Assembly: GCA_021811085.1 (NCBI GenBank) | Contig: JAJZPQ010000021.1 | Coordinates: 1-56,631 of the forward strand | Reading direction: 5' to 3' | From: Pseudomonadota bacterium | Lineage (GTDB): Bacteria > Pseudomonadota > Gammaproteobacteria > Burkholderiales > SG8-39 | Length of the DNA stretch: 56,631 nucleotides | In this document: positions 13,522-21,756 of the stretch, one piece after another | Numbering within the stretch: the stretch's first letter is position 1 | Layout: each line of letters starts with the position of its first letter | The notes under the pieces: model-generated | Told to the model about the DNA's origin: nothing | Database searches by the model: none | The model's input: the letters and a program-made list of their open reading frames with translations, nothing else | Translations under genes and position numbers: made by a program

Positions 13522-14900
13522 CAGTGGCCTCCTGCCGGCGCAGCGCAGAGCGCCTGTACCACGCGCTCCATGCGCATGAAGCGCGAGCCCTTGACGAGCA
13601 CGCTTACGTCCGCAGCGAGCGCGGGTTCGAGTTCAGCCAGCAGCGCGCCGATATCGGCGTAGTGCCGCGCGCCTTCGCCGAATGCCGCCGCCGCATGCCG
13701 GCAGGACTCCCCCAGAACGAACAGCCGGTCGATACCCGCGGCGCGCGCATGGCGGCCGATTTCGGTATGGAACGCCGCGCCGTGCGCGCCGACTTCGCCC
13801 ATGTCGCCCAGCACCAGGAATTTTCGCCCGGGCCTGCGCGCCAGCACTTCGATCGCCGCGATGACCGAGTCCGGATTCGCGTTGTAGGTATCGTCGAGAA
13901 CGACCGCTGCCTGCTTGCCGTCTTTTTTCTGCAGCCGCCCCTGCACCGGGCGAAATTGCGCCAGCCCGCGCGCAATCGCGGCAAGGCCCACGCCGGCAGC
14001 CGCAGCCGCGGCCGAAGCGGCCAGGGCATTGCGCACGTTGTGCACCCCGGCGGCCTGCAAACTCACCGGTGCCTCGCCTTCGGGCACGCGCAACACGATG
14101 TCGCTGCCGAAATCGCGCAGCGCGTAGCGCCCGCCCACCGCTGCGGGCTGCTCGATGCCGAAGTCGAGCACGCGCCGCGGTGCGGCCGCGCCGCGCCAAT
14201 AGCCGGCATAATCGTCGTCGGCATTGATCACCGCCACCCCGTCGGCGGGCAGCGCCGCGAACACCGCGCCGTGCTCGCGCGCCACATCCTCCACGCTATG
14301 CATGAATTCCTGGTGTTCGCGCTGCGCGTTGTTGACCAGCGCCACGGTCGGCCCTGCGAGCCCGGCGAGGTAGGCGGTCTCGCCCGCATGATTCATTCCG
14401 AGCTCGACCACCGCGCAAGCATGCTGCGCGCGCAGGCCGAGCAGCGTCAGCGGCAGGCCGACGTCGTTGTTGAGGTTGCCCGGCGTCGCATAGGCGCGAC
14501 CCGCTCCCGCGTGTTCGGTCAGGATCGCGGCGATCATTTCCTTCACCGTGGTCTTGCCGTTGGAACCAGTCACGGCAATCAGCGGCAGCGTGAATTTTCT
14601 GCGCCAATAGGCGGCGAGCCGCCCCAGGCCGAGGCGCGTATCGTCGACCACCAGCAGCGGCAGCGGTGCCTCGCCGGCGCCCATGGTCGCCGGCCCGCGC
14701 CGGTCGACCATTGCCGCCACCGCGCCCTTCGCGCGTGCGGCGGCGAGATAGTCGTGGCCGTCGTAGCGCTCCCCGCGCAGCGCCACGAACAGCGCACCCT
14801 GCGCAATCGTGCGCGTGTCGCTCGATACGGCGGCGAAGCGCGCGTTGGCTCCGCGCGCTTCGCCCTGTACGCCCTGTGCCGCTTCGTGCAGATCCATCAT
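13521..14900 (-). CDS. murF: UDP-N-acetylmuramoyl-tripeptide-D-alanyl-D-alanine ligase MurF
   Basis: MurF adds D-Ala-D-Ala to the tripeptide precursor. The start at 14900 overlaps the murE stop as ATGA and gives 459 residues ([10 protein letters not shown]); an ATG three codons earlier is also possible. The frame remains open to 16244, but that upstream part only shadows murE. Motifs are the N-terminal [20 protein letters not shown], the ATP loop [38 protein letters not shown], and the C-terminal [18 protein letters not shown] and [12 protein letters not shown]. Length and motif order are normal. Confidence 0.97.
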   Translation of the reverse strand: MMDLHEAAQGVQGEARGANARFAAVSSDTRTIAQGALFVALRGERYDGHDYLAAARAKGAVAAMVDRRGPATMGAGEAPLPLLVVDDTRLGLGRLAAYWRRKFTLPLIAVTGSNGKTTVKEMIAAILTEHAGAGRAYATPGNLNNDVGLPLTLLGLRAQHACAVVELGMNHAGETAYLAGLAGPTVALVNNAQREHQEFMHSVEDVAREHGAVFAALPADGVAVINADDDYAGYWRGAAAPRRVLDFGIEQPAAVGGRYALRDFGSDIVLRVPEGEAPVSLQAAGVHNVRNALAASAAAAAAGVGLAAIARGLAQFRPVQGRLQKKDGKQAAVVLDDTYNANPDSVIAAIEVLARRPGRKFLVLGDMGEVGAHGAAFHTEIGRHARAAGIDRLFVLGESCRHAAAAFGEGARHYADIGALLAELEPALAADVSVLVKGSRFMRMERVVQALCAAPAGGH

Positions 14901-16426
14901 CGTTTCCATGCCGCAAGCGCCTCTGCCGCCACTGCAGCGTCCAAAAAAGGAATGCGCTGCCCGGCGCTCTCCTGGTAATCCTCGTGACCCTTGCCTGCGA
15001 TCAGCACCACGTCGCCCGCGCCGGCTGCGGCGATGGCTGCAGCTATCGCTTCGCGCCGGCCCGCGACCACCAGCGGCGGCTGCGCCATCTGCGCCTCGGC
15101 CAGCACGCCTTCGAGTATGTCGGTGATGATGGCTATCGGATCTTCGCTGCGCGGGTTGTCGCTGGTGAGCAGGACCTGGTCGGCGTTGCGCGCCGCGATC
15201 GCCCCCATGAGCGAGCGCTTGCCGCGGTCGCGGTCGCCGCCGCAGCCGAAAACGCAGACCAGGCGCCCTCCGGCGGCCTGCGCCAGCGGACGCAGGCTCG
15301 CGAGCACCGCCTCGAGCGCGTCCGGGCTGTGGGCGTAATCGATCACCGCAAGCGGCTTGCCCGCGCCGCCCAGACATTGCATGCGGCCGGCGGGCGAGTT
15401 CAGCGCCGCAACGGCCGCCACCGCCCGCTCCAGCGCCACCCCGGCCCCGAGCAGCACGCCCAGAACGCCGAGCAGATTGGCTACGTTGAAACGCCCGAGC
15501 AGCCTGCTCTTGAGTTCGGCCCGACCCCAGGAGCTCGACAGCGTGAAGGCGAGACCTTCGCGCGCGAAGCTGATGTCTTCCGCCTCGAGGAAAAACTGCA
15601 GTCCGGCGGCGCTGGCGACGCCCGCGTGCGCGCTGTAGCCGGCGCACGCAACCTGACTGCCGGCGAGCTTTTGCGCGATGCGCACGCCGAGCACGTCGTC
15701 CAGGTTGAGCACGGCGCCGGTGAGCCCGGGCGCATCGAACAGCAGCGACTTCGCTGCGGCGTAGCGCTCCATGTCGCCGTGATAATCCAGATGGTCGCGC
15801 GAGAAATTCGTGAACAGCGCCACGTCGAACAGCACGCCGTTGACCCGCGCTTGATCCAGGCCGACCGAGGACACTTCCATCACGGCGCCCTGCGCACCCG
15901 CCTGGAGAAATTCGGCCAGCAGCCGGTGCAGTTCGATCGCATCCGGCGTCGTGTTGATGCTGGGCACGAGCGCGGCGGCGGCCTCCTGCCCCGGCGGCGC
16001 GGGGAATCCGCTGCCCAGTGTGCCGATCACGGCAGTCTTGCGACCCAGTGCGTTCAAGGCCTGCGCTATCCACTGGCTGCAGGAGGTCTTGCCGTTGGTG
16101 CCGGTGACCGCGGCGAGCCACAGTTTTTCCGAGGGTCGGCCGTAGACTTCGTGGGCGAGATGGCCGGCCAGAGCACGCAGGCCGTCCAGCGCCAGGTTCG
16201 GTACGCGCCACTCCGGATTCCAGGAAAAACCGTCGCGCTCCCACAGCACCGCCGCCGCACCGCGCGCGATCGCGTCGCCGATGTAGCGACGGCCGTCGGT
16301 GCTCGCTCCGGGGTAGGCGACGAAAGCGTCGCCCGCGCGCAAGCGGCGGCTGTCGGCGCCGAGTCCGCTTATCCTCGCCCCCTGCTGGCGCAGCTGGCTC
16401 AATATGTCGATTGCCGTCCTATTCAC
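14897..16426 (-). CDS. murE: UDP-N-acetylmuramoyl-L-alanyl-D-glutamate-2,6-diaminopimelate ligase MurE
   Basis: MurE adds the third stem-peptide residue. The 509-residue product carries the ATP loop [19 protein letters not shown], the N-terminal GLGADSRRLRAGDAFVAYPG, and NFSRDHLDYHGDMERYAAAK. The motif LTSDNPRSEDP contains DNPR, the signature of meso-diaminopimelate specificity, so the organism should have Gram-negative-type meso-DAP peptidoglycan. The start codon is GTG at 16426; no ATG lies upstream in frame before the preceding gene. A 72-bp spacer separates it from ftsI, one of the longer gaps in this part of the operon. Confidence 0.97.
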   Translation of the reverse strand: MNRTAIDILSQLRQQGARISGLGADSRRLRAGDAFVAYPGASTDGRRYIGDAIARGAAAVLWERDGFSWNPEWRVPNLALDGLRALAGHLAHEVYGRPSEKLWLAAVTGTNGKTSCSQWIAQALNALGRKTAVIGTLGSGFPAPPGQEAAAALVPSINTTPDAIELHRLLAEFLQAGAQGAVMEVSSVGLDQARVNGVLFDVALFTNFSRDHLDYHGDMERYAAAKSLLFDAPGLTGAVLNLDDVLGVRIAQKLAGSQVACAGYSAHAGVASAAGLQFFLEAEDISFAREGLAFTLSSSWGRAELKSRLLGRFNVANLLGVLGVLLGAGVALERAVAAVAALNSPAGRMQCLGGAGKPLAVIDYAHSPDALEAVLASLRPLAQAAGGRLVCVFGCGGDRDRGKRSLMGAIAARNADQVLLTSDNPRSEDPIAIITDILEGVLAEAQMAQPPLVVAGRREAIAAAIAAAGAGDVVLIAGKGHEDYQESAGQRIPFLDAAVAAEALAAWKR

Positions 16427-16498
16427 GCTCGCTCTGTCCCAGCGGCTCAGGCGCTTCGTCCATGCAAATGTGCTGCACGCATCGGCCGCCGTCCACGT

Positions 16499-18226
16499 TC
16501 AAACGCCTTCCTTGATTTGCGCGCCAGCGGGCGGCAGTTCCAGCGGTTCGAGCGGCGCATCCGGCGGCACGCCGAGCATGCGCAAGGCCCCGCCCATCAC
16601 CGCCGAAAACACCGGCGCCGCGACCGTGCCGCCGTAGTACTGGCCCGCGCTCGGTTCATCGATCATCACCGCGATCACCAGCCGCGGATTCGAGGCCGGC
16701 GCCAGGCCCACGAAAGACGCCACATATTTGTTCTTGGCGTAGCCGCCGTTTTCCTCCTTGTGTGCGGTGCCGGTCTTGCCCGCCACGCGATAGCCCACCA
16801 CGCGCGCCTGGGGTGCGGTGCCGCCGGGCTGCACCGCGAGCTCGAGCATGTCGCGCATCTTGTGTGCGGTAGCCGCGGAAATGACCTGCCTGCCTACGAG
16901 CGGGGCATCGACCCGCAGCAGCGACAGCGGCATGAGTTCGCCGTCGTCAGCAAAAATCGTATAGGCGCGCGCAAGCTGCAGCAGCGACACCGAGATGCCG
17001 TGGCCATAGGCCATCGTGGCCTGCTCGATCGGGCGCCAGCTCTTGTACGGACGCAAGCGGCCGCTGGCCGCGCCGGGAAAGCCCAGGCGCGGCGTGGTGC
17101 CGAAGCCGACCTTGTCGAACATGGTCCACATGTCCTCAGGCTTCAGGCCGAGCGCGATCTTGGCCGCGCCGACGTTGCTCGAGCGCTGGATCACCTGCGC
17201 CACGGTCATGTCACCGAAGCGATGCGCGTCGTGTATGGTCGCATGGCCGATGCTGAAGGTACCGCCCGCGGTCGCTATCATCGAGTCCGGCCTGACTTTT
17301 CCCTCCTCGATCGCCACCGAGATCGTGAACGGTTTGAGCGTCGAGCCCGGCTCGAACGTGTCGGTGATGACGCGGTTGCGCAATTGCGCGCCGGACAGGC
17401 GGCTGCGGTTGTTGGGGTTGTAGCTAGGCAGGTTGGCCAGCGCCAGCACCTCGCCCGACTTGGCGTCGAGCACGACGACGGCGCCCGCTTTGGCCTTGTT
17501 GCTGTCCACGACGAGTTTCAGCTGCGAGAACGCGAGATTCTGCAGTTTCGCGTCCAGCGCCAGGGTGAGATTGCTGCCGTTCTGCGCCTCGCGTATCGAT
17601 TCCGTATCCTCGACGATGTGCCCCATGCGATCCTTGATCACGCGCCGGCTGCCGGATTTGCCGGCAAGCGTGGACTGGAACGCAAGTTCGATGCCGTCCT
17701 GGCCTATGTCGTCGGCACCGGTGAAGCCGAGCATTTGCGCCATCACCTCGCCGCCGGGGTAGTAGCGGCGGTATTCCTGGTTCTGGAACAGGCCCGGGAT
17801 GTGCAGCGCGCTCACGCGCTCGGCGACTTCGGGCGCAATCTGGCGCTTGAGGTAGACGAACGCAGTTGCATCGTTCAAGCGCTTGTCGATTTCACGCGGC
17901 GGCATCTCCAGCAGGGCTGCGAGCTTGGCGCGCTGTTGTCCGGAGAATTGCACCTCCTCCGGGATCGCCCACACCGACTTCACCGGCGTGCTGATCGCGA
18001 GCGCCTCGCCATGGCGGTCGGTGATTTTGCCGCGGGTGGCGCTGATCTCGAGCACGCGGCTGTAGCGCGATTCGCCTTTTTGCTGCAGGAAATCGTTGTT
18101 CAGCCCCTGCAGGTAGACGGCGCGGCCGGCGAGCACGAGAAAGCCGCCCGCGACCAGCACGAGCAGCAGGCGCGAACGCCACAGCGGCAGGCGCAGCGCG
18201 AGCACCGGACTGGCGGCGTAGTTCAC
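16499..18226 (-). CDS. ftsI: Septal transpeptidase FtsI (PBP3)
   Basis: FtsI is the class B penicillin-binding protein that cross-links septal peptidoglycan with FtsW. The start is a GTG overlapping the ftsL stop (GTGA) and gives 575 residues. One N-terminal membrane anchor (LLLVLVAGGFLVLAGRAVYL) precedes the PBP dimerisation domain and the transpeptidase domain. The catalytic motifs are GSTLKPFTISVAIEEG (SxxK), QRSSNVGAAKIAL (SxN) and VAGKTGTAHKEENGG (KTG). The C-terminus ends LELPPAGAQIKEGV. Features and length are standard. Confidence 0.97.
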   Translation of the reverse strand: MNYAASPVLALRLPLWRSRLLLVLVAGGFLVLAGRAVYLQGLNNDFLQQKGESRYSRVLEISATRGKITDRHGEALAISTPVKSVWAIPEEVQFSGQQRAKLAALLEMPPREIDKRLNDATAFVYLKRQIAPEVAERVSALHIPGLFQNQEYRRYYPGGEVMAQMLGFTGADDIGQDGIELAFQSTLAGKSGSRRVIKDRMGHIVEDTESIREAQNGSNLTLALDAKLQNLAFSQLKLVVDSNKAKAGAVVVLDAKSGEVLALANLPSYNPNNRSRLSGAQLRNRVITDTFEPGSTLKPFTISVAIEEGKVRPDSMIATAGGTFSIGHATIHDAHRFGDMTVAQVIQRSSNVGAAKIALGLKPEDMWTMFDKVGFGTTPRLGFPGAASGRLRPYKSWRPIEQATMAYGHGISVSLLQLARAYTIFADDGELMPLSLLRVDAPLVGRQVISAATAHKMRDMLELAVQPGGTAPQARVVGYRVAGKTGTAHKEENGGYAKNKYVASFVGLAPASNPRLVIAVMIDEPSAGQYYGGTVAAPVFSAVMGGALRMLGVPPDAPLEPLELPPAGAQIKEGV

Positions 18227-18504
18227 CGCTGCGCTCCCGCAGCCGCAGGCATCACCACTTGCGTGCGCTTCGCATCGGGCAGGCTCATGTGCAGGCGCTC
18301 GCGCGCAATCTTTTCCACCCGCGCATGCATCGCCCAGGTGCTCTGCTCGAGCTGCAGCTGCCCCCATTCGACGTCGAGCTGCTTCGCCTGCTCCTGCTCG
18401 CGCTCGAGCTCGGCGAACAGCTTTCTCGTCTTGTCCTGCGCGGTCACCAGGCCGAGCGCGCAGGCGGTGAGCAGCGCGAGCAGGATGAGGTTGAGGCGCG
18501 CCAA
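18223..18504 (-). CDS. ftsL: Cell division protein FtsL
   Basis: FtsL is a small bitopic divisome protein that pairs with FtsB through a coiled coil. The proposed start is TTG at 18504, one base after the rsmH stop, giving 93 residues beginning (M)ARLNLILLALLTACALGLV, a single transmembrane helix. A charged heptad-rich coiled coil follows (RKLFAELEREQEQAKQLDVE). The frame also has a GTG at 18543 inside rsmH that would add 13 residues, but the shorter form matches the usual FtsL N-terminus. It overlaps ftsI by 4 bp. Confidence 0.88.
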   Translation of the reverse strand: MARLNLILLALLTACALGLVTAQDKTRKLFAELEREQEQAKQLDVEWGQLQLEQSTWAMHARVEKIARERLHMSLPDAKRTQVVMPAAAGAQR

Positions 18505-18505
18505 C

Positions 18506-19483
18506 TCAGGCTCCGCTGCGTTCGGCGACGCGCAGAGTCGCACTGCGCGCGCGCGGGTTGGCGGCGATCTCCTCGGCCGAGGGGCGCAGCGGCTTGCCGA
18601 TCAGGCGCAGCTTGGGCTGCGGCAGTTCGCGCTCGCGCAAGGGCAGGCGGATCGGCGCAGCGGAGTGGGCCGAGTCGTGCATGAAGCGTTTGACGATGCG
18701 GTCCTCGAGCGAGTGGAAGCTGATCACCGCCAGGCGTGCGCCCGGGTGCAGCAGCTCGAGCATTTGCGGCAGGGCTAACGACAACTGCGCAAGCTCCTGA
18801 TTGACGTAAATCCGTACAGCCTGGAAGGTGCGCGTCGCCGGGTCCTTGTTTTTTTCCCGCGTGCGGACGGCCGTACCCACGATATCGGCAAGTTGCCCTG
18901 TGGTGAGGACTGGCCCTCTTTGCCGAGCAGCAACAATCGCCTTTGCAATCTGTTTAGCAAACCGTTCTTCACCATAATCGCGGATCACCTCCCTGATCTC
19001 GGCTTCACTGGCTGTTTCCAGCCACTGTGCGGCGGTTTGCCCCTGGCTCGTGTCCATGCGCATATCGAGCGGGCCGTCGCGGCGAAAACTGAAGCCGCGT
19101 GCAGCGTCGTCGAGCTGCGGCGAAGACACGCCTAGGTCGAGCAGCACCCCATCCACACCCTCCAGGCCGAGGCGCTCGAGCACCCCTGCCAGTTCGACGA
19201 AGCTCGCGTGCACCATGCAAAATCGAGCATCGTCTATTCTTGCTGCAGCCGCGACCGCTTGCGGATCCTTGTCGAGCGCGATCAAGCGCCCGCGCGCACC
19301 CAGTTGGTCGAGGATCCGGCGGCTGTGTCCGCCGCGTCCAAACGTTGCATCGACGTAGCAACCGTTTGCACGCTTCGAATCCGCGCATATCGCCAACGCA
19401 TCGACCGCCTCCTGCAGCAATACCGTCTTGTGCGCATCCTGCGCCGCCACAGCCGGCACCCCTTCAGCCGCAACAGCGGTCAC
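18506..19483 (-). CDS. rsmH: 16S rRNA (cytosine(1402)-N(4))-methyltransferase RsmH (MraW)
   Basis: RsmH methylates N4 of C1402 in 16S rRNA using SAM. The start is a GTG overlapping the mraZ stop (GTGA) and gives 325 residues; the frame is open upstream through mraZ but that is not coding. Motifs are [13 protein letters not shown] near the start, the SAM-binding [40 protein letters not shown] with [12 protein letters not shown], and the C-terminal [20 protein letters not shown]. All are signature features. The gene order mraZ-rsmH-ftsL is conserved. Confidence 0.97.
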   Translation of the reverse strand: MTAVAAEGVPAVAAQDAHKTVLLQEAVDALAICADSKRANGCYVDATFGRGGHSRRILDQLGARGRLIALDKDPQAVAAAARIDDARFCMVHASFVELAGVLERLGLEGVDGVLLDLGVSSPQLDDAARGFSFRRDGPLDMRMDTSQGQTAAQWLETASEAEIREVIRDYGEERFAKQIAKAIVAARQRGPVLTTGQLADIVGTAVRTREKNKDPATRTFQAVRIYVNQELAQLSLALPQMLELLHPGARLAVISFHSLEDRIVKRFMHDSAHSAAPIRLPLRERELPQPKLRLIGKPLRPSAEEIAANPRARSATLRVAERSGA

Positions 19484-19923
19484 AGAGCAAAATCTTCCAT
19501 CCCCGGCGGCAGCTGGGTCTGCGCCGTCAACTGCTGCAATTGTTTTTCCCAGGTATCCTGATTCCAGATCTCGAAATGGCTGCCCTGCCCGACCAACATC
19601 ACCTGTTTTTCCAGCGCGGCGAACTTGCGCAACTCGGGGGAAATCAGCACGCGCCAGGCGGCGTCGATTTCGACTTCCTCGGCGAAACCCACCAGCAGCC
19701 GCTTCCATACGGAAAAGCGCGCATCCAGCGCAGGAAAGGCCATGACACGCGCGCGTATCGGCCCCCAGGCGCTCGCGGGATAGAGCAGCAGGCAACCGTC
19801 GGGGTGCGCGGTGAGGACGAGATTGGGAGGGGAGGATTTTTCCAGCAGCGCATCGCGATGCCGCGTGGGAACGGTCAGCCGCCCTTTGGCATCGAGGCTT
19901 AAGGCTGCCGCACCCTGAAACAT
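19480..19923 (-). CDS. mraZ: Transcriptional regulator MraZ
   Basis: MraZ is the DNA-binding regulator of its own dcw operon. The 147-residue product has two AbrB-like SpoVT halves: [20 protein letters not shown] with the conserved DxKGR motif, and a second, less conserved half around [20 protein letters not shown]. The second DxxGR motif appears to be eroded: the expected position reads around [16 protein letters not shown], whereas the usual form is DxxGRILL. Length is normal. It is the first gene of the operon, and its promoter region contains TGGG boxes typical of MraZ operators. Confidence 0.94.
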   Translation of the reverse strand: MFQGAAALSLDAKGRLTVPTRHRDALLEKSSPPNLVLTAHPDGCLLLYPASAWGPIRARVMAFPALDARFSVWKRLLVGFAEEVEIDAAWRVLISPELRKFAALEKQVMLVGQGSHFEIWNQDTWEKQLQQLTAQTQLPPGMEDFAL

Positions 19924-19961
19924 CGTTCCCCCTTATTGATTTAAGCGGTTTGAGCAGGAAA

Positions 19962-19996
19962 TCCCATAATTTCCCACTAAAAGCTACTATTCCCCA
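19962..19996 (-). promoter_or_regulatory. MraZ-type operator: three TGGG boxes at helical spacing
   Basis: On the minus strand the leader has TGGGG at 19996-19992, TGGGA at 19976-19972 and TGGGA at 19966-19962. The spacings are 20 and 10 bp, so the boxes fall on one face of the helix with one degenerate box skipped. MraZ is known to bind tandem TGGGN boxes with 10-bp periodicity upstream of its own gene. The first box abuts the -10 element. Confidence 0.8.
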
Positions 19997-20024
19997 CTTT
20001 AGATGAGATAAATGGCCAGGTCAA
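19996..20024 (-). promoter_or_regulatory. Sigma70-like promoter of the dcw operon
   Basis: On the minus strand TTGACC (20024-20019), a 17-bp spacer and TAAAGT (20001-19996) form a good sigma70 promoter about 73 bp before the mraZ ATG. The last base pair of the -10 belongs to the first MraZ box, so a bound regulator would block the promoter. The surrounding ~150 bp are clearly AT-richer than the genes. Confidence 0.75.
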
Positions 20025-20282
20025 GGGGTAAATTAAAGATTTCTCCAATTGAGACAAAGGCTTAAAAGCGATTGTAGCGTACGTTTGGAATTGCTAACCC
20101 ATTAAAAAACAATTAGATAAAATATATATCGAAAGTAAATTATGAATATACCGAATTTCACCCGCAGGCCCGGCGTTTTCGCCTCCGTCGAAGCAAACCA
20201 CCCGGCAGCGCGTGGCGCGACGGCCATACAGGCAATCGACCGCATTCGCCTATAATCGCGCTTTCACTCGAACGAGACACCG
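20025..20282. other. AT-rich intergenic region between the mraZ promoter and the nitroreductase gene
   Basis: This stretch belongs to the ~360-bp gap between divergent genes. A perfect TATAAT at 20251-20256 lies 26 bp before the ATG of the nitroreductase gene and is its likely -10, but no convincing -35 is seen. A second possible promoter, TTGCTA-17-TAGATA, lies at about 20091-20119. A 37-codon frame (20142-20255) starts in the AT-rich part but lacks a good ribosome-binding site and is not called. No RNA gene or riboswitch was recognised. Confidence 0.5.
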
Positions 20283-20879
20283 ATGATGACGCTCAGCCCT
20301 GCAGATATGGACCTGATTTTCCGCAACGCGCGCTCGCAAAACGGTTGGCAGTCGAAGCCGGTCGACGACGCACAATTGCGCGAACTCTACGAGCTGATGA
20401 AATGGGCGCCCACCACCATGAACACCAATCCGGCACGCATCCTGTTCCTGCGCAGCCGCGAGGCGAAAGAAAGGCTGAAGCCGGCGCTCAATCCGGGCAA
20501 CGTCGACAAGACGATGGCGGCGCCGGTGACTGCCATCATCGCCTACGACACCGAGTTCTACGAACTGCTGCCGCAATTGTTTCCGCACAACCAGAACGCG
20601 CGCGGCATATTTGCAGGCGAGGAGAAGAAGGCGCATGCAGAGAAGACGGCGTTTCGCAACGGCTCGATGCAGGGCGGCTATTTCATCCTGGCTGCGCGCT
20701 CGGTCGGCCTGGACTGCGGCCCCATGTCGGGATTCGACAATGCCAAGGTGGATGCCGAATTCTTCGCCGGCACCGGCGTAAAATCGAATTTCCTGTGCAA
20801 CCTCGGCTACGGCGATCCGTCGAAAGTGATGCCGCGCAGCCCGCGGCCGGCATTCGACGAAGTGTGCCAACTGCTCTAA
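20283..20879 (+). CDS. RutE-like nitroreductase (malonic semialdehyde reductase family)
   Basis: The 198-residue protein fits the small FMN-dependent nitroreductase family whose E. coli member RutE reduces malonic semialdehyde in uracil breakdown. Indicative sequences are LYELMKWAPTTMNTNPARIL near residues 36-55, LKPALNPGNVDKTMAAPVTA, HAEKTAFRNGSMQGGYFILA, VGLDCGPMSGFDNAKVDAEF and the C-terminal LGYGDPSKVMPRSPRPAFDE. No other rut genes are in the window, so the physiological substrate is unknown and a general aldehyde or quinone reductase role is possible. The start ATG follows a TATAAT element by 26 bp; two consecutive ATGs occur and either may be used. Confidence 0.85.
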   Translation: MMTLSPADMDLIFRNARSQNGWQSKPVDDAQLRELYELMKWAPTTMNTNPARILFLRSREAKERLKPALNPGNVDKTMAAPVTAIIAYDTEFYELLPQLFPHNQNARGIFAGEEKKAHAEKTAFRNGSMQGGYFILAARSVGLDCGPMSGFDNAKVDAEFFAGTGVKSNFLCNLGYGDPSKVMPRSPRPAFDEVCQLL

Positions 20880-20920
20880 CGCGGCACACGCAAGCTGCGG
20901 CCAACCGGTATACGCGAGCG

Positions 20921-21637
20921 ATGCCCAGATCCGCAGCGCCGCCGAAGAAGGCAAGCGCGCAGCGGTCGCGCAGGCCGTCCGCGCCGCGCCCCGCCGCGGG
21001 TATCCGCGTCATGCTGGTGGATGCACAGAGGATGCTGCGCGAGGCCCTGCGCGTCATCGTCGGAAATGCAGCGGACATCATACTGGTTGCCGAGGCCGAC
21101 AACGGCACTGCCGCGCTCGCGCGCGCGCGTGAAATCGCGCCGGACGTGGTGGTAATGGACCTAGGCCTGCCGGGAATGAGCGGCATAGAAACCACCCGGC
21201 GCATGCTGGCCGAGAATCCCGGCATCAAAGTGCTCGGCCTGTCCAGCTTCGCCGACCGGCGCATGGTGCTGCAGATGCTCGAGGCGGGCGCCCGCGGCTA
21301 CGTCGACAAGTCCACTGGCAGCGAGGAGCTGCTGCGTGGCATCCGCGCCGTGGCCAAAGGCGAAACGTTTCTGTATGCGGAAGCCGCTGCCGCGCTGGTG
21401 GACAGCCTGCGCAAGCGCTCGATGCGGCGCAAGCGCAGCGAAACGCTGGGGCGGCGCGAGCGCGAAGTGCTGCAACTGCTGGCGGGCGGCAAGTCTTCCG
21501 CCCAGATTGCCGATGCCTTGTCCATCGCGACCGGCACGGTCGAAGTGCACAGGCGCAACATCATGCGCAAGCTCGACCTGCATAATGTAGCCGACCTGAC
21601 CCGGTACGCGATACGCGAAGGACTCACCTCCGCCTGA
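20921..21637 (+). CDS. LuxR/NarL-type response regulator with altered acidic pocket
   Basis: The 238-residue protein has a basic, Ala/Pro-rich leader (~27 residues), a REC domain (about 28-145) and a LuxR-type HTH (about 170-236, ending NIMRKLDLHNVADLTRYAIR). The phosphoacceptor Asp80 (VVVMDLGLPGMSG), the Ser switch residue in LGLSSF and Lys130 (GYVDKST) are present. The acidic pair that normally binds Mg2+ reads VDAQRM, so the second acid is Ala35. Phosphorylation may therefore be weakened or Mg2+-independent. No partner kinase is adjacent. The start codon lies 42 bp after the nitroreductase stop, so the two may be co-transcribed. Confidence 0.9.
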   Translation: MPRSAAPPKKASAQRSRRPSAPRPAAGIRVMLVDAQRMLREALRVIVGNAADIILVAEADNGTAALARAREIAPDVVVMDLGLPGMSGIETTRRMLAENPGIKVLGLSSFADRRMVLQMLEAGARGYVDKSTGSEELLRGIRAVAKGETFLYAEAAAALVDSLRKRSMRRKRSETLGRREREVLQLLAGGKSSAQIADALSIATGTVEVHRRNIMRKLDLHNVADLTRYAIREGLTSA

Positions 21638-21647
21638 GACCGAAGCA

Positions 21648-21671
21648 GGACTACCGTAAATCAGGTAGTCC
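21648..21671. promoter_or_regulatory. 8-bp inverted repeat between the LuxR and Crp/FNR genes
   Basis: GGACTACC and GGTAGTCC form perfect arms around an 8-nt GTAAATCA spacer, 10 bp after the LuxR-type gene and 86 bp before the Crp/FNR-type start. No T-run follows, so termination is doubtful. The TAC...GTA half-sites resemble the symmetric sites of NarL/FixJ-type regulators, so an operator bound by the upstream gene product is possible. Confidence 0.5.
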
Positions 21672-21756
21672 AAGTTCAGGCCTGCCCGATATCTCCGCTG
21701 CTGCGCTGCCCCTACACTTGGCTCAAGCCGTCGAGTCCGATCGCAGGAATATCGCC

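Noticed and set aside
13521-16244. 907-residue version of MurF
   Set aside because: Residues before the METMMDL start only read murE in another frame; the MurF domain begins at the ATGA overlap at 14900.
14666-18778. 1370-codon plus-strand open frame
   Set aside because: It runs antisense to murF, murE, ftsI and rsmH. High GC with strong third-position bias leaves the opposite frame free of stops; the translation is Arg/His/Gln/Ala-rich with no domain.
20142-20255. 37-codon plus-strand frame in the mraZ-nitroreductase gap
   Set aside because: It has no good ribosome-binding site, no recognisable family and ends inside the TATAAT element of the next gene.
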